From Acidobacteriota bacterium (GTDB taxonomy: Bacteria; Acidobacteriota; Terriglobia; Acidiferrales; UBA7541): DNA of 27,822 nt. The position numbers and the translations under genes were made by a program. The DNA lies in the NCBI GenBank assembly GCA_003161495.1, contig PMOP01000461.1, positions 1-27,822 on the forward strand, given 5' to 3'. Positions 7,937 to 15,056 of the stretch are shown here, piece by piece. Position 1 is the stretch's first letter; each line of letters starts with the position of its first letter. The notes below the pieces were generated by a model. It saw only the letters and a list, made by a program, of their open reading frames with translations, did not search any database and was not told the origin of the DNA.

Positions 7937-10318
7937 TCATTCCAGTTTGGCCACCATGGATTTTCCGGCGGCGGCGTCCAGAACTTCGCGGACGCGGCGA
8001 CAAAGGGCCGAAGGGCTATAAGGCTTGCGCAGGACCGCCACGCCGCGCGCCACCAGATCGGCCAGGATGGCCGTCTCATTCGTATAACCTGTTGTAAAGA
8101 GGACAGATGCGTCAGGTTTAAATGACTTGATGGCCGCAAATACCTCCGGGCCGCTGCGCTTGGGCATGATCACGTCCAACAAGACAAGTGAAATGATGTC
8201 GCGATGCGCCAGAAAACTTTCGACTGCTTCCTCTCCATCGTGCGCAAGCAAAACATGATAGCCCTTGGCCTTCAGAACCGATTGGGCCATCTCGCAAATG
8301 CCATCGTGGTCGTCGGCAAGCAGGATCGTTTCGGTTCCCCCGGGGACTGGCAAATCATCGAAGACAGTCTGGCGATTTTCGGTTGCAGTTGTTGTTTCGT
8401 TGACCGGAAGAAAGATTCGGAAAGTGCTGCCCCGGCCGATCTCGCTTTCCACTTGAACTAATCCATTGTGTTGTTTCACGATTCCGTAAACAGTGGCAAG
8501 CCCGAGGCCCGTGCCCTTTCCCAGCCCTTTGGTGGTAAAGAAAGGCTCAAAGATTCTCTCTCGTAGAGCGGCATCCATGCCTGATCCCGTATCGCTCACG
8601 CGGAGTTCGGCAAATCGTCCCGGCTGGAGCGCCGCATTGTGGCGGCAATTCTCCACGGAAAATTCGGCATTGTGGGTTTCGATGGCAATCCGCCCGCCCT
8701 TGGGCATCGCGTCGCGTGAATTAATGCAAAGATTCATGAGCACTTGATCGATTTGCGTGGGGTCGGCCCGCACGGTCCACAAGTCGTCGGTCAAATCCGT
8801 GTGGATCTCGATGTCTTTGCCGATCACTTTGTCGAGCAGATTCATGACTTCGTGGACTGTCTGGTTCAGGCTGAGACTTCGCGGCTCGAGGATTTGCCTG
8901 CGCGCGAACGCCAGCAACTGGTGGATCAGCGCCGTGACACGGTCGCATTGCACATGAATTTTTTTGAAATAATTCTCCAGAATCGCATTGCTGCAAGCGG
9001 CGGCTTGTTCCTCTCCGAGTTCCGCCCAACCGAGTATGGCGCCGACGACGTTGTTAAAATCGTGCGCGATTCCACCGGCCAGCTGGCCGAAGGCCTCGAA
9101 TTTCTGCGCCTGCCGTAACTGCTGTTCCAGAGCCCGCCGCTCGGACATATCCCGCGAAACGGTGGCGACGAAGCGCGGCTCGCCCGTCTCTTGGTCTTTC
9201 ACCTGGAATCCCACAAAATCCATGGGCAGGGTTTGGCCGGTCTGGCGATGGCGGAACCGCAATTCTCCTTCCCAGTGCCCATACGCGTAAAGCGCCGGCA
9301 AAATGGATTCATGCACCAACGGCAGATCGGCGGGAATCACATAATCGAGAGAATGCGTGCCTTCCAGTGACTCTTTTTCCGCGATCCCGAGCATGGCGCG
9401 GCCGGCGGGATTGATGTATTCCACGTTATCCAAAAGATCGGCTACGGCGATGAAGTCGCGGCTGTATTCCACGAGCGTAAAAAATTTCTGCTTTTCTTCC
9501 TCGGCTTTTTTTCGTTCGGTTATGTCCTGTGCCACGACCAGGGCAGCGGAATGCCCTGAGTATTCCATCTTGTGCAGGAACAACTCCACGTCCATCACGG
9601 ACTTGTCTTTACGCAGGTGGCGCCACTGGCCGGGGAGTTGCTCCCGCGGATTGGCGGCCTGAAAAGCCGCCAGCAATTTCGGAACTTCTTCGCCCGGATG
9701 CAGGTCGCTCGCCCTCATTTGCAGAAATTCCAGACGTTCATACCCGTAGTGGCGGAGCGCCGCATCGTTCACTTGCAGGAATTGCAGCGTCTCATTTTCA
9801 ATAACCCACATGGGCAGCGGGTTATGAGCAAAGAGAAAAAGAGAATTGGCTTCACTCTGCCGGAGCGCCTGCATCATAAAGTTGCGGGCGTCGCGAAGGG
9901 CCTTTTCCTCCAGAGCTCGCGACACAACATCGGGGAGGCGGGCCAGGTGTTCCTTCAAGACAAAATCCGTGATCCCTTGCTTGATGCAATCGACGGCCAC
10001 TTCCTCGCCGAGCGTTCCGGTAACCAAGATAAATGGAACATCGTGTCCCGACTGGCGCATCGCGGAAAAGGCGTCCATGCCGGTCCAGCCCGGGAGCCGG
10101 TAATCGGCCAGCACAATGTCGAACGGGAAACGCACGAGGAGCTCCGTAAACTCCGCGCGGGTGGTGACGATTTGCGGCTTGCAGTGAAATCCAGCGCTTC
10201 CCAGCTGGTGGAGATTCAGTTCGGCATCGGCCGCGCAATTTTCAATCAGCAGGGCGCGCAACGGCGCCGCCATGTTCCACACGGGCGGCGCCGGCGGATT
10301 TGTCACCGTTTGGCTCAT
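7937..10318 (-). CDS. Hybrid sensor histidine kinase, REC-PAS-PAS-HisKA-HATPase-REC
   Basis: A 793-residue cytoplasmic hybrid kinase without membrane segments. Order of domains: receiver 1 (about 20-140, phospho-acceptor Asp72 in LADYRLPG), PAS 1 (about 150-270, ending DITERKKAEE), PAS 2 with PAC (about 280-395, ending SRDMSERRALE), HisKA with phospho-His419 (QLAGGIAHDFNNVVG), HATPase (QVLMNLCINSRDAM, VSDTGSGM, FEPFFTTKGLGKGTGLGLATVYGI) and receiver 2 (about 662-785, LADDHD, Asp715 in LLDVIMPK, Lys765 in LRKPY). An N-terminal receiver lets it take input from another kinase, and the C-terminal receiver passes phosphate on. The ATG at 10318 is preceded by GGTGA; the frame opens at a TTG two codons earlier. 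It lies 112 bp after the ETR1-like kinase gene on the same strand. The sensed signal is unknown. Confidence 0.93.
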   Translation of the reverse strand: MSQTVTNPPAPPVWNMAAPLRALLIENCAADAELNLHQLGSAGFHCKPQIVTTRAEFTELLVRFPFDIVLADYRLPGWTGMDAFSAMRQSGHDVPFILVTGTLGEEVAVDCIKQGITDFVLKEHLARLPDVVSRALEEKALRDARNFMMQALRQSEANSLFLFAHNPLPMWVIENETLQFLQVNDAALRHYGYERLEFLQMRASDLHPGEEVPKLLAAFQAANPREQLPGQWRHLRKDKSVMDVELFLHKMEYSGHSAALVVAQDITERKKAEEEKQKFFTLVEYSRDFIAVADLLDNVEYINPAGRAMLGIAEKESLEGTHSLDYVIPADLPLVHESILPALYAYGHWEGELRFRHRQTGQTLPMDFVGFQVKDQETGEPRFVATVSRDMSERRALEQQLRQAQKFEAFGQLAGGIAHDFNNVVGAILGWAELGEEQAAACSNAILENYFKKIHVQCDRVTALIHQLLAFARRQILEPRSLSLNQTVHEVMNLLDKVIGKDIEIHTDLTDDLWTVRADPTQIDQVLMNLCINSRDAMPKGGRIAIETHNAEFSVENCRHNAALQPGRFAELRVSDTGSGMDAALRERIFEPFFTTKGLGKGTGLGLATVYGIVKQHNGLVQVESEIGRGSTFRIFLPVNETTTATENRQTVFDDLPVPGGTETILLADDHDGICEMAQSVLKAKGYHVLLAHDGEEAVESFLAHRDIISLVLLDVIMPKRSGPEVFAAIKSFKPDASVLFTTGYTNETAILADLVARGVAVLRKPYSPSALCRRVREVLDAAAGKSMVAKLE

Positions 10319-10430
10319 CCGCAATTCACCGCGTGTGGGAAACTATTTTGCGGCGAAAGCGCGTGGCGCATCGTCATTTTTGCCTCGGAATCGCCTTGCC
10401 CGCCGATTAGGATTTCGTTTTTCCCGGCAC

Positions 10431-12119
10431 TCACTCTTCACCCCTGAGGGACGCGAAGGAAGCCGGCGATACTGGAACCTGCTGCCTCACACAAAAGAAA
10501 AAGGTGGCGCCATTTCGTGGAGTGGACTCAGCGCGGATGCCGCCTCCGTGTTTTTGCAGGATGCGGTAAACAATCGCCAGCCCGATTCCCGTGCCCTCGA
10601 ATTCCTCATCGCCGTGCAGCCGCTGGAACACCTGAAAAAGTTTATCGGCGTACTTCATGTCAAATCCAACTCCGTTATCGCGCACGAAAATCACCGGCGC
10701 GCCCTCGATAAGATCCTCACCTATCTCGATGACGGGCTTTTCACTCCGGCCCGTGAATTTCACCGCATTGGAAAGCAAATTGGAAAATACTTGCCGCAGC
10801 AGCCCGCGGTCGCATTCCACCGGGGAAAGATGGCTCACGCGCCAGTCCACCGCGCGCCCGCGCGTTTCCGCTTCCAGATTCTGAATCGTCTCGGATACCA
10901 GTTCGTTCAGGTCCGTGGCCGTCATTTTCAGGGAGCCGCGCCCGACGCGCGCTAAATTCAACAAATCATCCACCAGCCGGCTCATGTGCATGGAGGCGGC
11001 GCGCACGCGATCCAGATGCTGCTTCGCGCCGGGTGGAAGTTGCGGGCCGAAGTCTTCGACGAGGATCCGCGAAAATCCATCCATGTGGCGAAGCGGCGCG
11101 CGCAGATCGTGCGAAACCGAATACGTGAACGATTCCAGATCGCGATTGGCCGTCTCCAGTTGCGCCGTGCGTTCTTTCACGCGATATTCCAGCTCCGCAT
11201 TCAACTTGTAGATTTCGCTCTCGGCGCGCTTTCGTTCCGAAATATCCACGATGCTTCCGCGTACCAGATGCCGTCCCGAAGACGGCAAGGGAACGAGTGA
11301 AATTTCGCAGGGAATTTCCACTCCCTTGGAATTCCGGTGAATCCATTCAAACCGCGGCGTTTCGTGGCGAAGCGCCTTCTCAAGTTCCACGCCCGCTGCT
11401 ACAGAAGAAGGCTGCCCATTCGGCTGGAACGGCGGACTAACTTCCACAGGCCCGACACCCAGCAACTCCTCCCGGCTCATGCCGAAGAGTCGCTCCGCGT
11501 TTTCATTTGCGTCAGCGAAGCGCCCCACATCGAGATCCAGCACGACGATCGCCTCAGGGGCATGCTCGACCAGCGTGCGATAGCGCTGCTCACTTTCCCG
11601 GAGCGAATGATTGGTCGCCTCCAACGCGGCCGTGCGTTCGGCAACGCGCTGCTCGAGGTCTTCGCTGACGCGTCGCAAACCGGATTCCGCCTGCAGTCGT
11701 TGCTCGACTTCCCCCGCGAGTATCCGGTTGATCGCGATGAGCCATTGAGTCCCAGGTAACGCCAGGGCGCGCGGAACGACGCGGATCAACAAAATGGCGG
11801 TGGCCACGGAAATGCCTGCCGTCACAGCTTTCAGCGCTCCCGCGAGCCAATAGGAAGGAAACCAGATGGTCCAGATTTCCATCAGGTGCGTGACGCCGCA
11901 GGCCACAATAAATGCCCCGAAGCATAGAAACATCCAGCTAAAAGGAATGTCCCGCCTCTTGCGCGCGAAATGCAGCAGCGTAATGGGAATTGACAGGTAG
12001 GAAAGCGCAATCAGAGAATCCGATACGACGTGCAACCAGATCAGTCCGGGAGTCCATAAGTAACAATTTCCGTGCGGCATAAAGCCGCCCGGGAAGATCA
12101 AGTGATTCAGGAACTGCAT
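10431..12119 (-). CDS. Sensor histidine kinase with ETR1-like ethylene/copper-binding membrane domain, PAS, HisKA, HATPase
   Basis: A 562-residue membrane kinase. Residues 1-120 form three hydrophobic helices that closely match the N-terminus of the plant ethylene receptor ETR1 (VSDSLIALSYLSIP, FGAFIVACGVTHL, LKAVTAGISVATAI). The ETR1 ethylene-site residues Asp25, Tyr32, Ile35, Pro36, Ile62, Cys65 and His69 correspond to Asp34, Tyr41, Ile44, Pro45, Ile71, Cys74 and His78, all at a constant offset of nine. Then come a coiled coil (about 135-175), a PAS domain (about 175-297), a second coiled coil, HisKA with His337 (SVSHDLRAPL) and an HATPase domain (FSNLLSNAVKF, RDNGVGFDMKYA, EGTGIGLAIV). There is no GAF domain and no receiver. 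The ATG at 12119 is chosen because the ETR1-like part begins there and GGGGGA precedes it; the frame extends to 12218. Ethylene or copper binding is predicted, not shown. Confidence 0.9.
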   Translation of the reverse strand: MQFLNHLIFPGGFMPHGNCYLWTPGLIWLHVVSDSLIALSYLSIPITLLHFARKRRDIPFSWMFLCFGAFIVACGVTHLMEIWTIWFPSYWLAGALKAVTAGISVATAILLIRVVPRALALPGTQWLIAINRILAGEVEQRLQAESGLRRVSEDLEQRVAERTAALEATNHSLRESEQRYRTLVEHAPEAIVVLDLDVGRFADANENAERLFGMSREELLGVGPVEVSPPFQPNGQPSSVAAGVELEKALRHETPRFEWIHRNSKGVEIPCEISLVPLPSSGRHLVRGSIVDISERKRAESEIYKLNAELEYRVKERTAQLETANRDLESFTYSVSHDLRAPLRHMDGFSRILVEDFGPQLPPGAKQHLDRVRAASMHMSRLVDDLLNLARVGRGSLKMTATDLNELVSETIQNLEAETRGRAVDWRVSHLSPVECDRGLLRQVFSNLLSNAVKFTGRSEKPVIEIGEDLIEGAPVIFVRDNGVGFDMKYADKLFQVFQRLHGDEEFEGTGIGLAIVYRILQKHGGGIRAESTPRNGATFFFCVRQQVPVSPASFASLRGEE

Positions 12120-12161
12120 GTTTCCCCCGCGTTGCTGGACTGCCTGGTGAAGTGAGGAAAT

Positions 12162-12181
12162 ATGCGCGAATAAACGCGCAT
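12162..12181 (-). promoter_or_regulatory. Hairpin in the spacer between the cyclase and the ETR1-like kinase
   Basis: A perfect 7-bp stem (ATGCGCG/CGCGCAT) with a 6-base AT loop lies 43 bases before the kinase ATG. No T-tract follows. It may stabilise or punctuate a shared message from the diguanylate cyclase gene; function is not established. Confidence 0.3.
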
Positions 12182-12264
12182 CCCCGCGAATAACACTCCA
12201 CAGATGCTTTATCGGCACTTTGCGGGATTGGCTTCAGCGAGAAAAATGGAGGTTCTGCAGCGGG

Positions 12265-13203
12265 TCAAGAGGAACTGGCGGCCGTCGATTGCTTCAGAGC
12301 GGGCGAATCGGTACGGCGCAATTGTTTATTTCTCTTTTCCTCGTACATATATCCATCCGCGATCCGCAGCAAATGATCGAGTGACGGTTGATGAACCACG
12401 GGCACGTCGGCAATCCCGACACTCAGGGAAAGCCGGAAATTCCACGAAGACAGCGCATTGATGAAATCCGTCCGCTGCTGCAGGCGCTTGCGGACTTGCT
12501 GGGCGGAGTCCTGCCCCGCATCGGTCATCAGAATGCAGAATTCATCGCCGCCCAGTCGCGCGAGAATGTCCGACTGCCGAAAGCAGGCGCGCAAAACATT
12601 TGCGGTCACCACCAATGCGCGGTTGCCTTCCAGGTGGCCGTAAGAATCGTTAATAAGTTTCAGATCGTCCAAATCCAGGTAGATGAGCAACGCCGCGCCT
12701 TTGCGTTGGATCATTCGCAGATGCTGCTCGGCCAGGGCCAGAAAACCGCGACGGTTGTATAGCCCCGTGAGGTCGTCCATCAGCGAAAGATTTTGCAGGT
12801 TCTTCTGCAGCCGGTGCCGTTCGATCGAATAACGCAGCGCTCGCACCAGCGCGCAGCGGTCCAAGTGCTGCTTATCCAGAAAATCCTGCACTCCTTGCCG
12901 CAGCGCATCCACGGCTAGCAATTCGTCTGCAGACTCCGCCAGAACGACGACGGGCGTATCCGGCGCCGCGGCACGCGCGGCTTGCACGTAGGCCCGGCCC
13001 TGATGCTGCTTGGAAGATTCCAGGTGAATGACCAAAATATCCGCTGGATCGCTGGAGAGGCGCTCTGCGGCAAGGTCGAGGTCTGCGACATGTCCAATAT
13101 GAAACTGACCGGAATCTTCCGTATCCAACAGCCCGCGAAGCCCGCAAGCATCTTTTGCTTCGCCCACCAATAGAATACGGATTGGCCCCCCATTGATCGA
13201 CAC
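12265..13203 (-). CDS. Diguanylate cyclase with degenerate receiver domain
   Basis: A 312-residue protein: a receiver-like domain (about 7-125) followed by a GGDEF domain (about 135-295), which makes c-di-GMP from two GTP. The GGDEF signature is intact (218-222) and an RxxD inhibitory site (Arg209-Asp212) stands exactly five residues before it, so product inhibition is expected. The receiver is degenerate: the phospho-Asp position reads VIHL with His60 where Asp is expected, and the acidic pair is replaced by GEA, so ordinary phosphorylation is unlikely; Lys111 is kept. The start is GTG, with GAGG seven bases upstream. It is first of three signalling genes on this strand. Whether the dead receiver still mediates dimerisation is unknown. 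Confidence 0.92.
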   Translation of the reverse strand: MSINGGPIRILLVGEAKDACGLRGLLDTEDSGQFHIGHVADLDLAAERLSSDPADILVIHLESSKQHQGRAYVQAARAAAPDTPVVVLAESADELLAVDALRQGVQDFLDKQHLDRCALVRALRYSIERHRLQKNLQNLSLMDDLTGLYNRRGFLALAEQHLRMIQRKGAALLIYLDLDDLKLINDSYGHLEGNRALVVTANVLRACFRQSDILARLGGDEFCILMTDAGQDSAQQVRKRLQQRTDFINALSSWNFRLSLSVGIADVPVVHQPSLDHLLRIADGYMYEEKRNKQLRRTDSPALKQSTAASSS

Positions 13204-13350
13204 CGTGCAGCCTCATGATTCCCATTTTGTGTTCGCCCATTCCGAGTTCCGAAGATAGAAGGCAAAGCACGACATAAACCCACGCAAGGCGCAGGAATGC
13301 CGAACAGCTGGCGAACATGGGAATTCACTTTCTGGAAGGGGGTGCAACCA

Positions 13351-13378
13351 GTCTTATCTACTGCGGGAAAGTTGTCAA
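13351..13378 (-). promoter_or_regulatory. Putative promoter for the diguanylate cyclase
   Basis: A perfect TTGACA (13373-13378) is followed after 16 bases by TAAGAC (13351-13356) on the minus strand. Transcription would start near 13344, giving a leader of about 140 bases. The -10 is weak. The rest of 13204-13442 shows no gene. Confidence 0.4.
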
Positions 13379-13442
13379 GACACGTAACGCGAGGTGATCT
13401 TCGGAAGGTAACCCCCAGCGGAATCCACCACGACAGCGAAAT

Positions 13443-13883
13443 TTACTCGGCGAAAAAAGATGCCGGGTCTGCAAGGAAAGGACTGACCACGAGGATGCCG
13501 TCCAGTTCCTGATTGGTTTGCAGGTCTTCGGTCAACAGATACCGGCAACCGATGGATTTCGCAGCGGCTAAAATAAGCGCATCCCAGAAGGACAGTTGGT
13601 AGCGGTCCTGCAGCTTCCAGCCTCGCTCCAAAATCGTGGCATCCACTGCCACCGGCCGCCAGGCCAGCAGATCTTTCACTTCGGCTCGCGCCTCGTCGCG
13701 ACTCTCCGGCCATTTCTGCGAGGCCTTGACATAAAACTCCTGCAGCACCTGAAAGCTGATTCGACCGAGACGGTTCTTCCAAAGGTGATCTCGCCATGCC
13801 CCGGCCGCGCGCTGCTTCTTTAAGTCCGCCGGGTCGAGCGCGTAAAGGAAGACATTGGTGTCAACGAAGACCGGCGCGGTCAT
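13443..13883 (-). CDS. vapC: PIN-domain toxin, VapC-like ribonuclease
   Basis: A 146-residue PIN-domain protein, the Mg-dependent ribonuclease component of a VapBC-type toxin-antitoxin pair. Acidic active-site candidates are Asp8 (PVFVDTNVFLYALD), Glu49 (QVLQEFYV), Asp101 (LSFWDALILAAA) and Asp120 (LLTEDLQ). Length and order fit the family. The ATG at 13883 is chosen because the PIN fold begins right there; the frame stays open upstream inside the antitoxin gene. It overlaps the end of the antitoxin gene by 23 bp, a typical coupled arrangement. All active-site acids are present, so the toxin looks functional. The RNA target is unknown. Confidence 0.9.
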   Translation of the reverse strand: MTAPVFVDTNVFLYALDPADLKKQRAAGAWRDHLWKNRLGRISFQVLQEFYVKASQKWPESRDEARAEVKDLLAWRPVAVDATILERGWKLQDRYQLSFWDALILAAAKSIGCRYLLTEDLQTNQELDGILVVSPFLADPASFFAE

Positions 13884-14109
13884 GGGCCTCCTCGCGCGAT
13901 AGGTATCGCCCGGGCCTCTTGCGGAAGCCTTTGCGCGCCAGAGCGCGGCGCATGGCACGATCATAACCGTCGTTCTGAAGCATGCGCTCTTTCAGAATGA
14001 TTCCCAGCAGTCGCGAAACGCTGGTCTCCTTACGAGCCGCCTCGATGCGAGCCCATCGGGCTACTGGCTCCTCAAGCGTGACGGTGACATTGCGCAGTTT
14101 TCTTTTCAT
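13861..14109 (-). CDS. vapB: Ribbon-helix-helix antitoxin, VapB-like
   Basis: An 82-residue protein with an N-terminal ribbon-helix-helix DNA-binding motif (RNVTVTLEEPVARWARIEAARKE in overlap with SVSRLLGIILKERM) and a basic C-terminal half likely to wrap the toxin. It precedes and overlaps the PIN toxin gene. The ATG at 14109 is placed six bases after a perfect TATATT -10 box, which suggests translation from an almost leaderless message; no ribosome binding site exists. Two inverted repeats of the form ACACGAA...GTGT overlap the promoter and are the probable operator for autorepression by the antitoxin or toxin-antitoxin complex. Family call (CopG/RHH) is secure, while the VapB name reflects the PIN partner. 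Confidence 0.85.
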   Translation of the reverse strand: MKRKLRNVTVTLEEPVARWARIEAARKETSVSRLLGIILKERMLQNDGYDRAMRRALARKGFRKRPGRYLSREEAHDRAGLR

Positions 14110-14110
14110 A

Positions 14111-14144
14111 ACACGAATATAGTGTAACACGAACTTCGTGTCAA
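14111..14144 (-). promoter_or_regulatory. Promoter with two overlapping operator repeats for the PIN toxin-antitoxin module
   Basis: On the minus strand TTGACA (14139-14144), a 17-base spacer and TATATT (14116-14121) form a near-consensus promoter. Two 15-bp inverted repeats, a perfect one at 14127-14141 (ACACGAACTTCGTGT) and an imperfect one at 14111-14125, are spaced 16 bp centre to centre and cover the spacer and -10 box. The predicted start of transcription falls at or next to the A of the antitoxin ATG. Confidence 0.8.
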
Positions 14145-14266
14145 ACGGCAGCTTTCGGCAGAAACCATTCGTCCGAAATTGTCCTTGCCGCTTGCCAAAA
14201 ATCAGCTGCATCTAGCTCCTTTTTTTTAAAAACTCCCGGCCCGTGCTGGCGCCGGCCGCCTTTCGC

Positions 14267-14306
14267 TTGACGATGGGCAAATATCCTTTATGATTAAGCT
14301 TAATCA
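14267..14306 (+). promoter_or_regulatory. Promoter and 16-bp palindromic operator for the Phd/RelE-like module
   Basis: TTGACG (14267-14272) and TATGAT (14289-14294) are 16 bases apart. A perfect 16-bp palindrome TGATTAAGCTTAATCA (14291-14306) overlaps the -10 and the likely start of transcription, the usual place for an antitoxin operator. AGGAG at 14329-14333 then serves the antitoxin start. Confidence 0.6.
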
Positions 14307-14338
14307 ATGTTGCTCAACTTTGCTTGATAGGAGACATT

Positions 14339-14638
14339 TTGTCCGCAAACCACAGGGTTGTTGTTTATCGCATTCCGATCACGCGCGCCCGAATTAATCT
14401 CGGGCAGGTCGTCCGGCGCGCCCATATCAACAAGGAATATTTCATTTTGGAAAAGGACGGCATACCCGTAGCGGCCATTATGAATGTGGAGGAATTGGAA
14501 GACTATCTGGAGCTCAAGGATCCCGCTCTTAAGAAGCACATCCAGAAGAGCAACCAGGAGTACCAGCGCGGGAAAGCAAGGGGGGCAGGCAAATTTTTGA
14601 AAGAACTTCGATCGAATTCAGCGAAGCCCGGAAAGTAG
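14339..14638 (+). CDS. Phd/YefM-type antitoxin
   Basis: A 99-residue antitoxin. The N-terminal part (VVVYRIPITRARINLGQVVRRAHINKEYFILEKDGIPVAAIMNVEELEDYLEL, seen in overlapping pieces) matches the Phd/YefM DNA-binding fold, including the ITRAR...LG and ILEKDGIPVAAIM segments. The C-terminal third is basic and probably disordered (KSNQEYQRGKARGAGKF), as expected for the toxin-binding tail. The start is TTG at 14339, fixed by AGGAG five bases upstream; the frame also has a TTG at 14324 without a ribosome site. A RelE-like toxin gene follows after nine bases. Confidence 0.82.
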   Translation: MSANHRVVVYRIPITRARINLGQVVRRAHINKEYFILEKDGIPVAAIMNVEELEDYLELKDPALKKHIQKSNQEYQRGKARGAGKFLKELRSNSAKPGK

Positions 14639-14647
14639 GCACCCGGG

Positions 14648-14938
14648 ATGCCCGAGTCGTTCACAGTACTGACAACTCCGGCGTTTGAAAGGGATTTTCG
14701 AAAAGTCGCCAAAGGGAATCCGAAGCTTATAGACGCTCTAGACGAATTGATCGCCGCCCTTCGGGAAGATCCCTACAACTACAGTGGGCAACATAAGATC
14801 AAGAAGCTTGCGGGTGTGAATGCGGGAGAGGGCCAGTGGAGGATTCGCTGGCGCGACTACCGCCTGCGCTATGACATCATGAACAAGGATGTCGTCTTGC
14901 ATGCATTTCGCCACCGCAAAGACGCTTATAAAGCGTGA
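14648..14938 (+). CDS. RelE/ParE-superfamily toxin
   Basis: A 96-residue RelE-like protein (PESFTVLTTPAFERDFRKV...LIDALDELIAALREDP...HKIKKLAGVNAGEGQWRIRWRDYRLRYDI...VVLHAFRHRKDAY, shown in pieces). The pattern of KKL, GxxRIRxxDYRLRY and a final HRKDAY is typical of RelE/YoeB mRNA interferases that cut messages in the ribosome. The basic residues and terminal Tyr expected for activity are present. The gene starts nine bases after the antitoxin stop with only a weak ribosome site, so translation is probably coupled. ParE-like action on gyrase cannot be excluded but the end fits RelE better. Confidence 0.87.
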   Translation: MPESFTVLTTPAFERDFRKVAKGNPKLIDALDELIAALREDPYNYSGQHKIKKLAGVNAGEGQWRIRWRDYRLRYDIMNKDVVLHAFRHRKDAYKA

Positions 14939-15056
14939 TCCTTGCGGACCTTGGATCGATATCGTCCGATGGAATCTCAACCTGCATGCTTCACAAGAAA
15001 CGCATTGAGTACTTCACCCGAAAATCAATTTAACAAAGGTGTAGGCTGGCCGGCGA

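Noticed and set aside
9572..10447. Long plus-strand open frame (291 codons)
   Set aside because: Antisense to the hybrid kinase, whose REC and PAS motifs are unmistakable; no motif or ribosome site in the opposite frame.
13884..13964. Longer start for the PIN toxin
   Set aside because: The extra 27 residues are read inside the antitoxin gene and precede the PIN fold, which starts at the ATG at 13883.
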